Shown: in pieces, positions 1 through 9,525 of the stretch
Position numbering within the stretch: the first letter of the stretch is position 1
Layout of the letters: each line of letters starts with the position of its first letter
NCBI GenBank assembly: GCA_030581615.1
Contig: JAKTTT010000023.1
Coordinates: forward strand, 1-64,000
Length of the DNA stretch: 64,000 nt
Direction: 5' to 3'
DNA from: Alloascoidea africana
Lineage: Eukaryota > Ascomycota > Alloascoideomycetes > Alloascoideales > Alloascoideaceae
Notes under the pieces: model-generated
Database searches by the model: none
Told to the model about the DNA's origin: nothing
Seen by the model: only the letters and a program-made list of their open reading frames with translations
Translations under genes and position numbers: made by a program

Positions 1-33
1 CAGTCAAAGATCAAAAACAAAATAGAAGTAAAC

Positions 34-78
34 CTTGGTGATGCTGGCATCGGGATCCCCTTTCAGCATCGCTACCAT
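34..78 (-). other. possible first exon of a gene leaving the window on the left
   Basis: Read on the minus strand, an ATG at 78 opens 15 codons (MVAMLKGDPDASITK), followed by a possible donor GTTTAC at 33-28. The peptide vaguely recalls the N-terminus of Cu/Zn superoxide dismutase (a MVxAVAVLKGD-type start), and fungal SOD1 genes often carry an early intron. The match is very short, the donor is not of the commonest type, and the rest would lie outside the window, so this is only a hint. Nothing else is recognisable in 1-283. Confidence 0.18.
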
Positions 79-283
79 GTGTAAGAGAACAGAGCCTCAG
101 CTCTGAACTCTTAGGCAGTGGGTTTTGGTTCATAAAATTGTATTCAGGTAACTTGTAGAAAAGAACAAGGAAACTATAGAAACTAACTTTAAATACACAA
201 AACAGTATTCATTATACACATGTGACCAAATGTGCTATCGAAACAAAGAGTAAGAATTATAATTCTTACAAAAATCGAAAAAC

Positions 284-355
284 GGGTGGTTAGTGTAGTG
301 GTTATCATACTTGCCTTCCAAGCAAGTGACAGGGGTTCGATTCTCCTACCACTCA
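284..355 (+). tRNA. tRNA-Gly (anticodon UCC)
   Basis: The 72-nt sequence folds as a standard cloverleaf. The acceptor stem pairs GGGTGGT with ACCACTC (one G-U pair). The D-arm region reads TTAGTGTAGTGGTTA. The anticodon stem CTTGC/GCAAG closes a 7-nt loop with anticodon TCC. The T-arm contains GGTTCGATTC. The discriminator base is A, no intron is present and CCA is not encoded, as expected for a eukaryotic nuclear gene. The sequence closely resembles the known budding-yeast tRNA-Gly(UCC). T-runs directly downstream (357-376) can serve as RNA polymerase III terminators. Confidence 0.97.
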
Positions 356-1593
356 TATTTTTGGCTTTTTGCCCTCTTTTCTCTTTCACATTTTGGCTTA
401 ATGGGAAAACCCCCCATAGCGCTAGAAGAATAGCTACTGGAAATTTTCTTCAGAATTGCCTGTGACTGACACACAACCTTCACATATCTCGGAGTGTTAG
501 ATAGATTTCTGTACAAGGACTTAAAAAATTCAGAGTGTATGATATTTTAGAGCATTTTGTCTTATGCAAACCGCAAAGTCTCTTTTTACTGGGAACTGGA
601 AATAGATATTTTCTTGGGAAAAGAACTAGTGGTTGATTGAATATGACAGGAAGATGTCATTTCTTGCACCAAGGCCAATCATCAATCACAATGCTTTAAG
701 AAACATCAGAAATGATATCTTCCTACCAAACATGAATATTCACAAATCAACCTCTAGCTCCCAATACGGACTTGGCCCTGAAATCATTTGTAAATTATCT
801 GCCGTTAAATCTGTTCTGATTAACCAAGCAATTGAGGAACCAATAGCTAAGTTTCTGATGTTTGTTATTGTTTCCTTTACTACAAAATTGTCTGTTGATA
901 CTCAACAAAACAAATGGTTATGTTCATAGATGCAGAAGCCTAAGGGATCTTCAACTATGTAAAACCAAAAGTTAGGACTATAGGCCAATAACTCCATAAG
1001 TATAAAACTACTGGCATTCGAGTGATCCAACTCAGATTCGGCTTGGCCCAAGCTCATCATCAATCACAATTAACCAACTACATCGAAGAAACCCTGGGCG
1101 CTTTGTTTCCCACTAACCTTTACAAATACTTGGAAAAAAACAAACTAAGTTGTCTGTTGCTTGAGCAATTTTTGGTTTGTACACCTACACTAAACAGAAA
1201 TGCCATTCTCTTGATTTTAGGAACTTAATCAGACCCTTAAAGAATATGCTGATTCCCTTTTTGATCTTTAAATTATTGGAGTATGCTCGCGATAGAAAAG
1301 CCAAGCGCTATTGGATTCAAGCTGTTACACAAAGAGCATTTTACAATTTAATCTGATAAATTTGTGTGAATCAAGTACAAGATTGGAAAGATAATTTTTA
1401 TTTCATTACACAGAGATGGTACAAGAACCCATCAATCTAGTTTTGAAATCTGTAACACTTAAACTGGCGCAAAAATATGAGGTATCTGGGAATGTCATTA
1501 CCTATTCTCTCTCATAATCACCAGAAGCTCTATTCCAGGCAGCAACGCATTATACACATCATAGATTAAAGAGCATGCAAACAAATTGGGACT
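356..1593. other. gene-free stretch between tRNA-Gly and eS1
   Basis: About 1.2 kb without a convincing gene. Two short open frames (about 98 codons near 633-929 and 68 codons near 1022-1228) lack ATG starts and any family resemblance. A short shared string (catcaatcacaat) occurs near 678 and 1061 in similar surroundings. It may be a trace of a small duplication but is too short to interpret. The 3' UTR of the eS1 gene lies at the right end. Confidence 0.6.
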
Positions 1594-2364
1594 TTAAACC
1601 GATTCCAGGACGCGCTCCTTGAACTCTGTGGCGACCTTCTTTCCCTTATCCTCAGCCGATCCCTCACCGTGTAGAGCCAACAAAGCACCCAAATCAAACT
1701 TGGGCTGTTTCAACAGCTTGACCTTGCGAACATGGACGTTCTGTAATGGGTAGATGCCGTATGTGGATTTTTCAATCTCACGTCCAATAACTTCTGGAAT
1801 AAGTTTGGAAGTGAGCTGTGCAAGAGTGACGGTGGAAACCTCACGTGTGACAATTTCTGTAATCTTCTTTCTGATTTGTCTGATTTTTGAGCTCTGAGCA
1901 TAGGTTGTCTTCTTAATCTGGTTGGGCAATCTTCTTGTGAAGGCAATTACAAACACTCTCAAGTAGTAGTCGTCGGTGGTCTTAACTGTGACGTTGGCCT
2001 CAATCAGAGTCTGCCATTTGCGGACGAGCGAACGAAGCTTATCCGAAGTGAAATCCAAGCCATGGAAGTTGGTGAGAAGGTTCTTACCCTGAACCTCATC
2101 GACACGGAGCTTGACCTTTCTGAAAGAATGGTCCTCCTGTCCCTGCAAGTCAGCAAGGTTGACCTCAATGATTCGGCCTTTGAGAGCATCACTGGAGTTC
2201 TTCAAACCGGTAGACTTGTTGACAAGAGTCTTTCCGACATTTCGGTTCTCAAAAGTTGAGGGTGCCTTGATATCGAACCAGTCCTTTCTTGTGAATGGGT
2301 CGACGACCTTCTTCTTAAGACCTTTCTTGCCCTTGCTGAGTCTCTTATTTTTGCCTACAGCCAT
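1594..2364 (-). CDS. RPS1: 40S ribosomal protein eS1 (Rps1/S3a)
   Basis: The 256-residue protein is a full-length match to yeast Rps1A/B (255 aa), the eS1 component of the small ribosomal subunit near the mRNA exit channel. The basic N-terminus [19 protein letters not shown], followed by [17 protein letters not shown], is diagnostic of the family, and conservation continues through [29 protein letters not shown] and on to the C-terminal [12 protein letters not shown]. The start is the first ATG and matches the conserved N-terminus. No intron is present. The gene is divergent from RXT3, with about 256 bp between the two start codons, so they share an intergenic promoter region. Identity is very secure. 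Confidence 0.98.
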   Translation of the reverse strand: MAVGKNKRLSKGKKGLKKKVVDPFTRKDWFDIKAPSTFENRNVGKTLVNKSTGLKNSSDALKGRIIEVNLADLQGQEDHSFRKVKLRVDEVQGKNLLTNFHGLDFTSDKLRSLVRKWQTLIEANVTVKTTDDYYLRVFVIAFTRRLPNQIKKTTYAQSSKIRQIRKKITEIVTREVSTVTLAQLTSKLIPEVIGREIEKSTYGIYPLQNVHVRKVKLLKQPKFDLGALLALHGEGSAEDKGKKVATEFKERVLESV

Positions 2365-2620
2365 GTTGCAACTTGTGGTTGGTTTTTGTCGAGAGAGTCC
2401 AGGGCTACATGCACTTTTCTCAAACCATCACATAATGTGCTGAGATGTACGCACGGACCGCAAAGCTGCGTTGGGTGACACAAAACTACTAAAACAGTAA
2501 TGCGGCGCACATGATTCCAGATAGGGCACAGCCCTGTAACTTACCCGGCTCCGCTCGCTTTTCCTGTCTCGCTTTGTCTTCTGAGAGCGAGCGAGAAGAC
2601 CAAAACACTTACTCTTGCGA

Positions 2621-4819
2621 ATGTCCAACACAAATACTCCCCAGATGCCGACTCTGCCCCATCTGTCCAGGTCCTTGGACAACCGGCACTTGCCGGATTC
2701 AAATTCCTTCCAATCTGCCCAGGTGAGCGGCACACCCCAGAGTAACAATACCACTGGTGCTGGTAGTCCCACAACAACCGCAACCGCAAACAGTACGACC
2801 GAAGCGATGGCAGCATCGGGCTCGCAGGCACAACACGGTATTAGGCTTCCACCAATCTCGTCATTGAGCACCCCCCTGCCCCGAAACAGCTCAATGTCGA
2901 TTTCTGGACTGTTAGATGGCGACTCGTACTCGCCCATGTCTGCTGAGACGGCTGTTGGATCGAACAACGCGGCGGGTTCTGGAACGATTGTTTCCCAGGT
3001 AAGCCCATCAGCACAGTTTCCACGGCCCTTTTCTCTAAACAAGCCATACGAGGACGACTCCTCGGTCATCAAAAGAGAAGGAAACCCCAATTCTGGAAAC
3101 ATAGTTTTGCCAAGCATATCGAATGCCACAGGTGCAAAGTCAGTGATTACGAGCACGCCAACTCGCCATCTGGATACCCCTTCCAAAACAGGAGATAGTA
3201 GCCAACAGGAAGAGCATCGCCGGACTTCTTCGTTTACTTCTTCTTACCGATTACCTGCAGTTTCATTTGATAGTGTGGTTGACCGGAGAAAGCAGAACAT
3301 TGAATCCAATGCGCCTCTCAACAGAATTTCCATACCTAGCGCAACGCCAGACCTTAACGTCACTTCAGGACAAGGAGGAATCTTGGGGGATAAAGCAGGG
3401 AGTCCCTCAGCAGCTTCTCCTTCATCTCCTTCTCAGCGGCCTTCTGCTCAAGAGGCATCCCCGAGCAATTCGGCTGTTCATTCACATACCCATTCCCATG
3501 TCTTCACACCCGGACATGAACACACTCACAGTCATTCAATATCTCCTTCACATCATCACCATCTCGTAGCAAAAGATGGCTCTACAAAACTTGAAGACAT
3601 TGAGAAAATTGTCCCTTCAAATCAGTCTCACACGATAACGGGTCCCCACCACCATCACATTGTAATTCACCATCGAAACCACGAAGATTCTCCAAGCCAA
3701 AGCGGTGCCCAGCAGGATGAGGATAAAACCACACCATACGACCAGGCAACTGACAAAGCTGCCAGAGATAACAGTGAACCCGCAATAGTCATTGACAATA
3801 AGGACGTTTTGAATTATGCAAACACCTTCCCAAGGAGTCATCTTGGATGCATCAGATACACAACGGACCCTATAACCTGGCCGCCTCCTCCTTCCTCATT
3901 ATCACTATCAGTTGTGGCAAAGGGGAGCTCTAAAAGAACGGGGCCAATGACAGCCTTTAAACATGGCCGAGATCAGAATCGGCAACATGTTAATCTAGCA
4001 CAGCACAAACCGGGGAGCTTATTGAACAAGTTGTCTCAAAGTCAAGCGAATTCCGGTTTGCCAAGTATAGATTTTCTGACGCGTAAGCGCTCAAGTGTGT
4101 TATTACCTGATGAGTTAGAACAACATATAAACTGCCTGTTAACTGTACGAATTGAGCGGCGGTATCTGACAATGACGAATTCGAATGTTCAAAAGAGAAA
4201 AATATGGGGGTCTGATGTATATACGGACGATTCGGACATTATTTGTGCGCTATATCATTCGGGATTTTTATGGAGAAATACCAAAAGTCGGAAGGTGGAC
4301 AGCAACGACAACGAGGAGAAAGATCATGAGTCTAATGGCACTGCAGAGGATGAAGACCAAGGAGAAAAGGGTCTCGGAGAAGAGATATTTTCTATACGAA
4401 GTTTACGAAAACCGGCGTCAAAGGGAGAGGAATATAGAGATTCTGGAGATTGTTTAGCAACCATCCAGATATTACCAAAACTACAATCTTACAGAGGGTG
4501 TTTTAGAAATGGACTAAACTCACGGAACTGGCTCAGTCGTCATGATGGCGCTTCCTTTCGGATTTTCAAAGTCGAGTTTATACCTTTAGGGAAAGCGCTC
4601 TCGAACGGGAATACTGTTCGTGATGGGGGGAAAGGTGCCACGAAGAAGAGGCGACTTTACGAACTGGATCTGATGAGACGGGAAAATGAAAAACTGGAAC
4701 TTGCAATCCTGAAAGAGGGCAGAAGCCAGATCTTTAAACTTGGTGCTTGGAAAAGAATCAAGGTCTCTTCTGACTCTAATGAAATTGGCCAGAAGAATGA
4801 CACACAAGTGACGGCTTGA
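2621..4819 (+). CDS. RXT3: Rxt3-family subunit of the Rpd3L histone deacetylase complex
   Basis: The protein has 732 residues from the ATG at 2621; an upstream in-frame TTG is not used. The first ~400 residues are Ser/Pro/Asn-rich and apparently disordered, including a striking histidine-rich block (residues ~287-355, with HTHSH, HEHTHSH and two HHHH runs). The conserved Rxt3 domain spans residues ~405-660. It begins near FPRSHLGCIRYTTDP, contains a VRIERRYLT segment and the signature KRKIWGSDVYTDDSDIICALYHSGF, and ends with a segment around RNGLNSRNWLSRHDGASFRIFKVEF. In Saccharomyces, Rxt3 belongs to the large Rpd3 complex, which deacetylates promoter nucleosomes. Yeast Rxt3 is much shorter (294 aa); the extra length is the disordered N-terminus. 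No intron is needed. Confidence 0.88.
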   Translation: MSNTNTPQMPTLPHLSRSLDNRHLPDSNSFQSAQVSGTPQSNNTTGAGSPTTTATANSTTEAMAASGSQAQHGIRLPPISSLSTPLPRNSSMSISGLLDGDSYSPMSAETAVGSNNAAGSGTIVSQVSPSAQFPRPFSLNKPYEDDSSVIKREGNPNSGNIVLPSISNATGAKSVITSTPTRHLDTPSKTGDSSQQEEHRRTSSFTSSYRLPAVSFDSVVDRRKQNIESNAPLNRISIPSATPDLNVTSGQGGILGDKAGSPSAASPSSPSQRPSAQEASPSNSAVHSHTHSHVFTPGHEHTHSHSISPSHHHHLVAKDGSTKLEDIEKIVPSNQSHTITGPHHHHIVIHHRNHEDSPSQSGAQQDEDKTTPYDQATDKAARDNSEPAIVIDNKDVLNYANTFPRSHLGCIRYTTDPITWPPPPSSLSLSVVAKGSSKRTGPMTAFKHGRDQNRQHVNLAQHKPGSLLNKLSQSQANSGLPSIDFLTRKRSSVLLPDELEQHINCLLTVRIERRYLTMTNSNVQKRKIWGSDVYTDDSDIICALYHSGFLWRNTKSRKVDSNDNEEKDHESNGTAEDEDQGEKGLGEEIFSIRSLRKPASKGEEYRDSGDCLATIQILPKLQSYRGCFRNGLNSRNWLSRHDGASFRIFKVEFIPLGKALSNGNTVRDGGKGATKKRRLYELDLMRRENEKLELAILKEGRSQIFKLGAWKRIKVSSDSNEIGQKNDTQVTA

Positions 4820-5056
4820 TGGCAATGGCGAGGCAACGGGAGTAGTGGAATGGACTTCTTCTTTATCTCTATTTTTTTTTCTTTTCATAATTTGCCTGTA
4901 AACCTTTAATATGTAATAGCTTTAACAGTAATCCGTATTTAATAGTGTACCTACAGCCAACATGAAGAAGACACACAACCAAACTCCAACCAAGCCAAGT
5001 AAAAGTCTCAGCGATAGACCAAGTATCAGCGTGCTAAACAGGCTACAATTGAAGAC

Positions 5057-5998
5057 ATGCCCATCTTGGAAACAGACCTAGGGGGCAAACCGGCAATAGA
5101 CCCGGCCCTTTCAAACGGTGGGCATAGAGAGACGAGTGGGAGCAGGAAAGACGACTCTGGGGTCGAACGAGAACCCGCAGAACCTCAATCAATAGCCATG
5201 ATGAGTATTGCGGTCTTCGTCTTGTACCCATATCAACTGTTTCTATATTTCATTAGAGCCCTCTGGTACTTGAAGACAAGTGTGACGAACTATCTGGTTT
5301 TGTGCTATAGGTCTATATCTCTGTCAAAGATTCTCCAGCTGGTGCCCGAAGTGCGGACTTTTGAAGAGTTCGAGGATCAAAGAAGAGACGGATTTGCTGC
5401 AAACTTTTTTCAGTATTACGACGGTCTGGAGAGCGAAGAAGAGTCTCTTTCTCCAGGGGAGGTTGAAATCTGTACAAATCTTTTTAAGAGTTGCACCTCC
5501 CCATCTACTAATTCCTCTTCATCCTCCCTCTCTGGTGTAGACAGGCCAGAACAACCAAAACGAGAATCTACAACAGCAGGACTAAAAGATACGGGATTTG
5601 ACTGGCTTCGCAGAGCACAGCAGATGCTTCACGAGGAACGGAAACAGGCGAAATTTGAGCGCAAAGTGGAGAAACAGCTCAAGATGAAAAAGGCCAAACA
5701 GGTGGAGGATGGACCACAGGAAAGCTTTTTAAAGACACAGACCGTCTCCGAGATTCGCCAGGAATCAGAAGGAGGTCTGGAAACGTGGAAAACGCGACGG
5801 ACGGCGTGGACGACGGTGCCCGAGGGAAAGACCAAGAAGGACAGTGGAGTGTCCTCCATCGACGACAAGCACAGCGAGCTCGTGTACGACCAGCTCATCA
5901 AAAAGGGCCGCCGGCTCAAAAGGGGCCTGAATCTCGCGGCCGCGGTCTCTGTGATCCACCGCGGATGGGTCCGCGAGGGCCAGTGGCCGCCCAAGTGA
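5057..5998 (+). CDS. predicted membrane-associated protein with a Gag1/DUF4050-like C-terminus
   Basis: The protein has 313 residues from a genuine ATG. After a polar N-terminus, residues ~47-85 (around SIAVFVLYPYQLFLYFIRALWYL and the following NYLVLCYRSIS) are strongly hydrophobic and could form one membrane segment or a hairpin. A Ser-rich linker and a highly charged helix (residues ~185-220, ERKQAKFERKVEKQLKMKKAK) follow. The last ~80 residues, with a Trp-containing start, Y-D-Q-L-I-K-K-G-R-x-L-K, L-N-L-A and a final GWVREGQWP, resemble what I recall of the fungal Gag1-like clamp (DUF4050) domain. That assignment is from memory and tentative. The gene lies only 120 bp upstream of VAM6 in the same direction. 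Confidence 0.55.
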   Translation: MPILETDLGGKPAIDPALSNGGHRETSGSRKDDSGVEREPAEPQSIAMMSIAVFVLYPYQLFLYFIRALWYLKTSVTNYLVLCYRSISLSKILQLVPEVRTFEEFEDQRRDGFAANFFQYYDGLESEEESLSPGEVEICTNLFKSCTSPSTNSSSSSLSGVDRPEQPKRESTTAGLKDTGFDWLRRAQQMLHEERKQAKFERKVEKQLKMKKAKQVEDGPQESFLKTQTVSEIRQESEGGLETWKTRRTAWTTVPEGKTKKDSGVSSIDDKHSELVYDQLIKKGRRLKRGLNLAAAVSVIHRGWVREGQWPPK

Positions 5999-6118
5999 AG
6001 CAGCTCTGCCAGTTCTGCTGGTCAGCCATGCTGGTCAGCCATGCTGGAGAGTTTTCACTTACTCCCACTCTCTTTCTTCTCCAACACTCCAGCCCTGCCT
6101 TCCCTTCAACGCCCAGCC

Positions 6119-9100
6119 ATGGTCGCCACTCTTGCCCCCAAAAGCTTGCTCCAGCTCCAGCCACGGGATAAGACGTCCATCCAGGCCCTGGCCTCGTACA
6201 ACGACACCCTACTGGTGGCCTACGCGAATGGCACTCTGGATTCCTACAGCATCAAACTCGATACCTCTGCGGATAATGTCTCCCCCAACAACTTCAAACT
6301 CCAGCATGTTGAACGACACAACAACCTCTCTAGAAAGCCGATCCAGGCAATGCAAGCCTTATCCGACCTTGGGTATCTGTTCATTCTCTCGGACTCTGTC
6401 GTCAACATCCATACTCTGTCCTCTTTCGAACTGGAGGATAAGCTCCCCGAGACCAAAGGCGGCTCGCTCATTTCGACTTTCCAGTCCAAGTCTAAAGCAC
6501 GGCTAGTTGTGGCGGTGAAAAGGAAAATCATTTCCTATGTCTGGAAAAAAGGTGATTTCCGTGGCTTCAAAGAGATCACCGTTCCCGATCGCATCACTTC
6601 GATTGTGTTTCTGAATGAAGACTTTATCATTGCAAACACAAACTCAGATTTCATTTACATTGATCTCGAGACAGAGAATGTATCTCCAATCTCTGCTTCA
6701 TTGGCTTCGGTCTCTCCTGTCTCGTCGTCTACTCCCATGCCTCCTTCAATTTCGGGATATGCATTCACGTCTTTCGGTTACTGGGGTTTAGGTGGTGGGC
6801 GCCATTCAAATGCACATGTAATTAATCTTCATGATTCAAACACACTTCTTGTGAAGGATTCGGGTTCTATACTTGTGGATTCAACGGGGAAATCAATAAA
6901 TAAAGCAAATCTCCCCACATTTCCCAACAACCCCACCAATATTGCTCTTTTATATCCCTACATTCTGGCCACATACCCTCAACGGGTGGATGTGAAAAAC
7001 CTGGAAACGGGAACAACTATAGAGTCGATACAGCTTTCAAATATAGAAAAGTTATACCCCTTCCCCAATGGCACATTTTCAGAGTTTATCCTCCTGGTTA
7101 GTCCGAACCAGTTAGTGTGCTGCAAGCTGTTACTTCCGTTCGAAGATCAGATAGATACGCTTGCCCAGAATTATCACACTCTGGATGAGGCAATCAGTCT
7201 GACTTCACAGTTACTTAACAGTGACACGAATTATTTGGAAGATGGCGAAGGAAAACTGAGAGAGTTACAGATTCTGAAAGGTGTACAGCTATTCAAGAAC
7301 GGCAAGTTTGAAAAGGCCATGAAACTGTTTTCAGATTATAACGCTCCTCCAGATCAGGTTATTCAACTGTTCCCAGCATCTATTTCAGGTAAAGAGGTCA
7401 AGGCAAAAAGTGAAAGTGCAGAGACTGAACAACACAAAGAAGATGATCCATCCTTGCCCACAACATCTCGGAACGAGGATTCAACAAGCATAGCATCTTC
7501 TTCCCAGCAACCGCCTTCTCCCAGAACACCCACAAGCATAAAAGTCAAACCATCAAAGATCATTCGGAAAAAGGCAAGCTTCTCTCCCAGCTTGGCTGGT
7601 AGTTTCCAGACCGCAAGCTTGGATTCTGAATCTGATGATACCGATATCGATAATATAAGCCTTTACAATTCGATGATCAGGTCTCCAAAGTTCAAAGTGC
7701 GACAGAAACTTTCTGGATCTGTTGACTCGAGAAAGTTGCTAATTCCGAAATTGTCAAAATCAGAGCGAAAGCTGTTAACTTCAATAAGACAGCTTCTTCC
7801 ATATTTAGCAGATACCAGACGTAAAATCTCAAAACTGCTAGAATGTGCTCCAAATGAGGAAGAACTAACCACAATAAACGGTGCAAAACTATCTAAATAT
7901 GTATTTGGACCTGATTTGGAAGAAGCTGCAGAGCTGGTTGATACAACACTATTTAGGTGCTATATGGTTGCCAGTCCTGGCCTCGTTGGACCCTTGGTTC
8001 GTGTCCATAATCATTGCGAGGTGAAAGTTGTTAAAGACAAGCTGTCTGTGGCAGGCAAATGGCGCGAATTGATTGATTTCTACTATGGTAAGAATTTACA
8101 CGAGGAGGCACTTGAATTGCTAAAGAGTTTGGGTATGTCCCTAAGCGGCGGCACCAAAAGGAGTAAATCTGAACGAAAAAAGCAAAATGAAAGCACAACC
8201 CCAAAGGGCGATGAAAACCAATCAAGTTCAGAAGCGATTAGAACTGAGCATGAAGAAGATGGAGATGATGGAGATGACGATTCATCACCATCAGATTTGT
8301 CCTCAACCGCCTCATCGTCCCCCTTGATGCAATCAATGTTGGCGTTTGTTGGACCGGAGCCTACAGTTCGCTATCTACAACGTTTAAACAATGATTATAT
8401 CGACATCATCTTCAAATTTGTTAAATGGCCTTTATCTATTGACTTCAAATATGGAACTGACATCTTCTTGGAGGATACTGCTCAGATCGAATCCCTTGAT
8501 CGGCACAAGGTCGTCGAGTTTCTAAATGAATTTTCCAAAACTCTTCTTGAGCAATACCTACATCATATTATAAAGAATTTTAAAGATGAAACGCCAGAGT
8601 TTCATACCAGGCTAGTGCAGATTTATCTCGGGACACTGGCAGAAAACTTGGCGGAGAACAACTTGGATGCCTGGCGCCATAATTACAGCAAACTCGAACA
8701 GTTTTTAAATCGGTCCCAGTTTTATGAACCAAGAAAAGTTTTGGAACTAATCCCCGAGGATTTGAGATATGTTGGACTCAAAGCGCTCTGTTTCAGCAGA
8801 AGAGGAGAACACTCAAAAGTTTTGAACATTTATGTTTTTAAAATGAAAGATACAATCAAAGCAAAAGAGTAAGCAGATTTGGTTTAATTTCACAAAAAAT
8901 TCTCTTCTAACTTTTTTTTTCTTTTAGATACTGTTCAAAAATATACGAAACTGATCAGGAAAAGGGAACGTTTCTTTTGCATTCTCTGTTCAAACTATAC
9001 TTTGATCCTTCAAATGCAAACAATATGGCATCGCAAGAGATAAATATTCAAGCTGGCCTTGAGCTCCTTTCTTCCCAGGGTTCCCGCATGTCACCAACCC

Positions 9101-9477
9101 AAGTTTTGAAAATCCTCCCCAATAACCTTAGCGTCAAGAGCCTTGAACTTTTTTTGCAATCTCAACTGAGGACTTTTACAAAGGACACAAACCGAACCAA
9201 TATTAATGCTTCGCTATCCAAGGTGAATCTTTTGCACCGACAAGCCGAGTTGGTCAAGTGCCAGCAAAGAGCTATTGTGATAGGTGAGTCTCGAATATGC
9301 AACGTTTGTAACAAAAGATTGGGTCATAGCGTTCTTGCTAGCTTCCCCAATGGCGACGTGGTTCATTATGGATGCACAAAGTTTTACCAACGGGAACTTG
9401 ACTCTGTTGTAGAGCAAGAACAAAACAGAGCAAAAATGTTGAAAGATTTAAACATTACTTTGAAAGCGAACTCATAG
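6119..9477 (+). CDS. VAM6: Vam6/Vps39, HOPS tethering complex subunit (one intron)
   Basis: The spliced model joins 6119-8868 to 8928-9477 and encodes 1099 aa (yeast Vam6 is 1049). The 59-nt intron has donor GTAAGC, branch CTAAC at 8907-8911 and acceptor TTTTAG. Splicing restores the family motif AKEYCSKIYE. The ATG at 6119 is preferred over an in-frame ATG at 6041 because it matches the homologous N-terminus and has a good context (cagccATGg). An N-terminal CNH/beta-propeller region is followed by Vps39 domain 1 (around residues 340-430), low-complexity linkers, clathrin-heavy-chain-like helical repeats and the C-terminal Vps39 domain 2. That domain carries the Cys pair CNVC (residues 1041-1044) and a downstream HYGC. 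In HOPS, Vps39 binds Ypt7/Rab7 on vacuoles and mitochondria-vacuole contacts. The gene is convergent with UTP21, with only 48 bp between the stops. Confidence 0.93.
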
Positions 9478-9525
9478 TCCAGATTCTTTTTAAACTTTCT
9501 ATCTATGTATATGAAAAAATATAGA

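Noticed and set aside
633-1228. Two open frames upstream of eS1
   Set aside because: They begin at non-ATG codons, are short and have no recognisable residues or conserved pattern.
6041-6118. Upstream in-frame ATG of VAM6
   Set aside because: It adds 26 residues not found in homologues; the ATG at 6119 has a better context and matches the conserved N-terminus.
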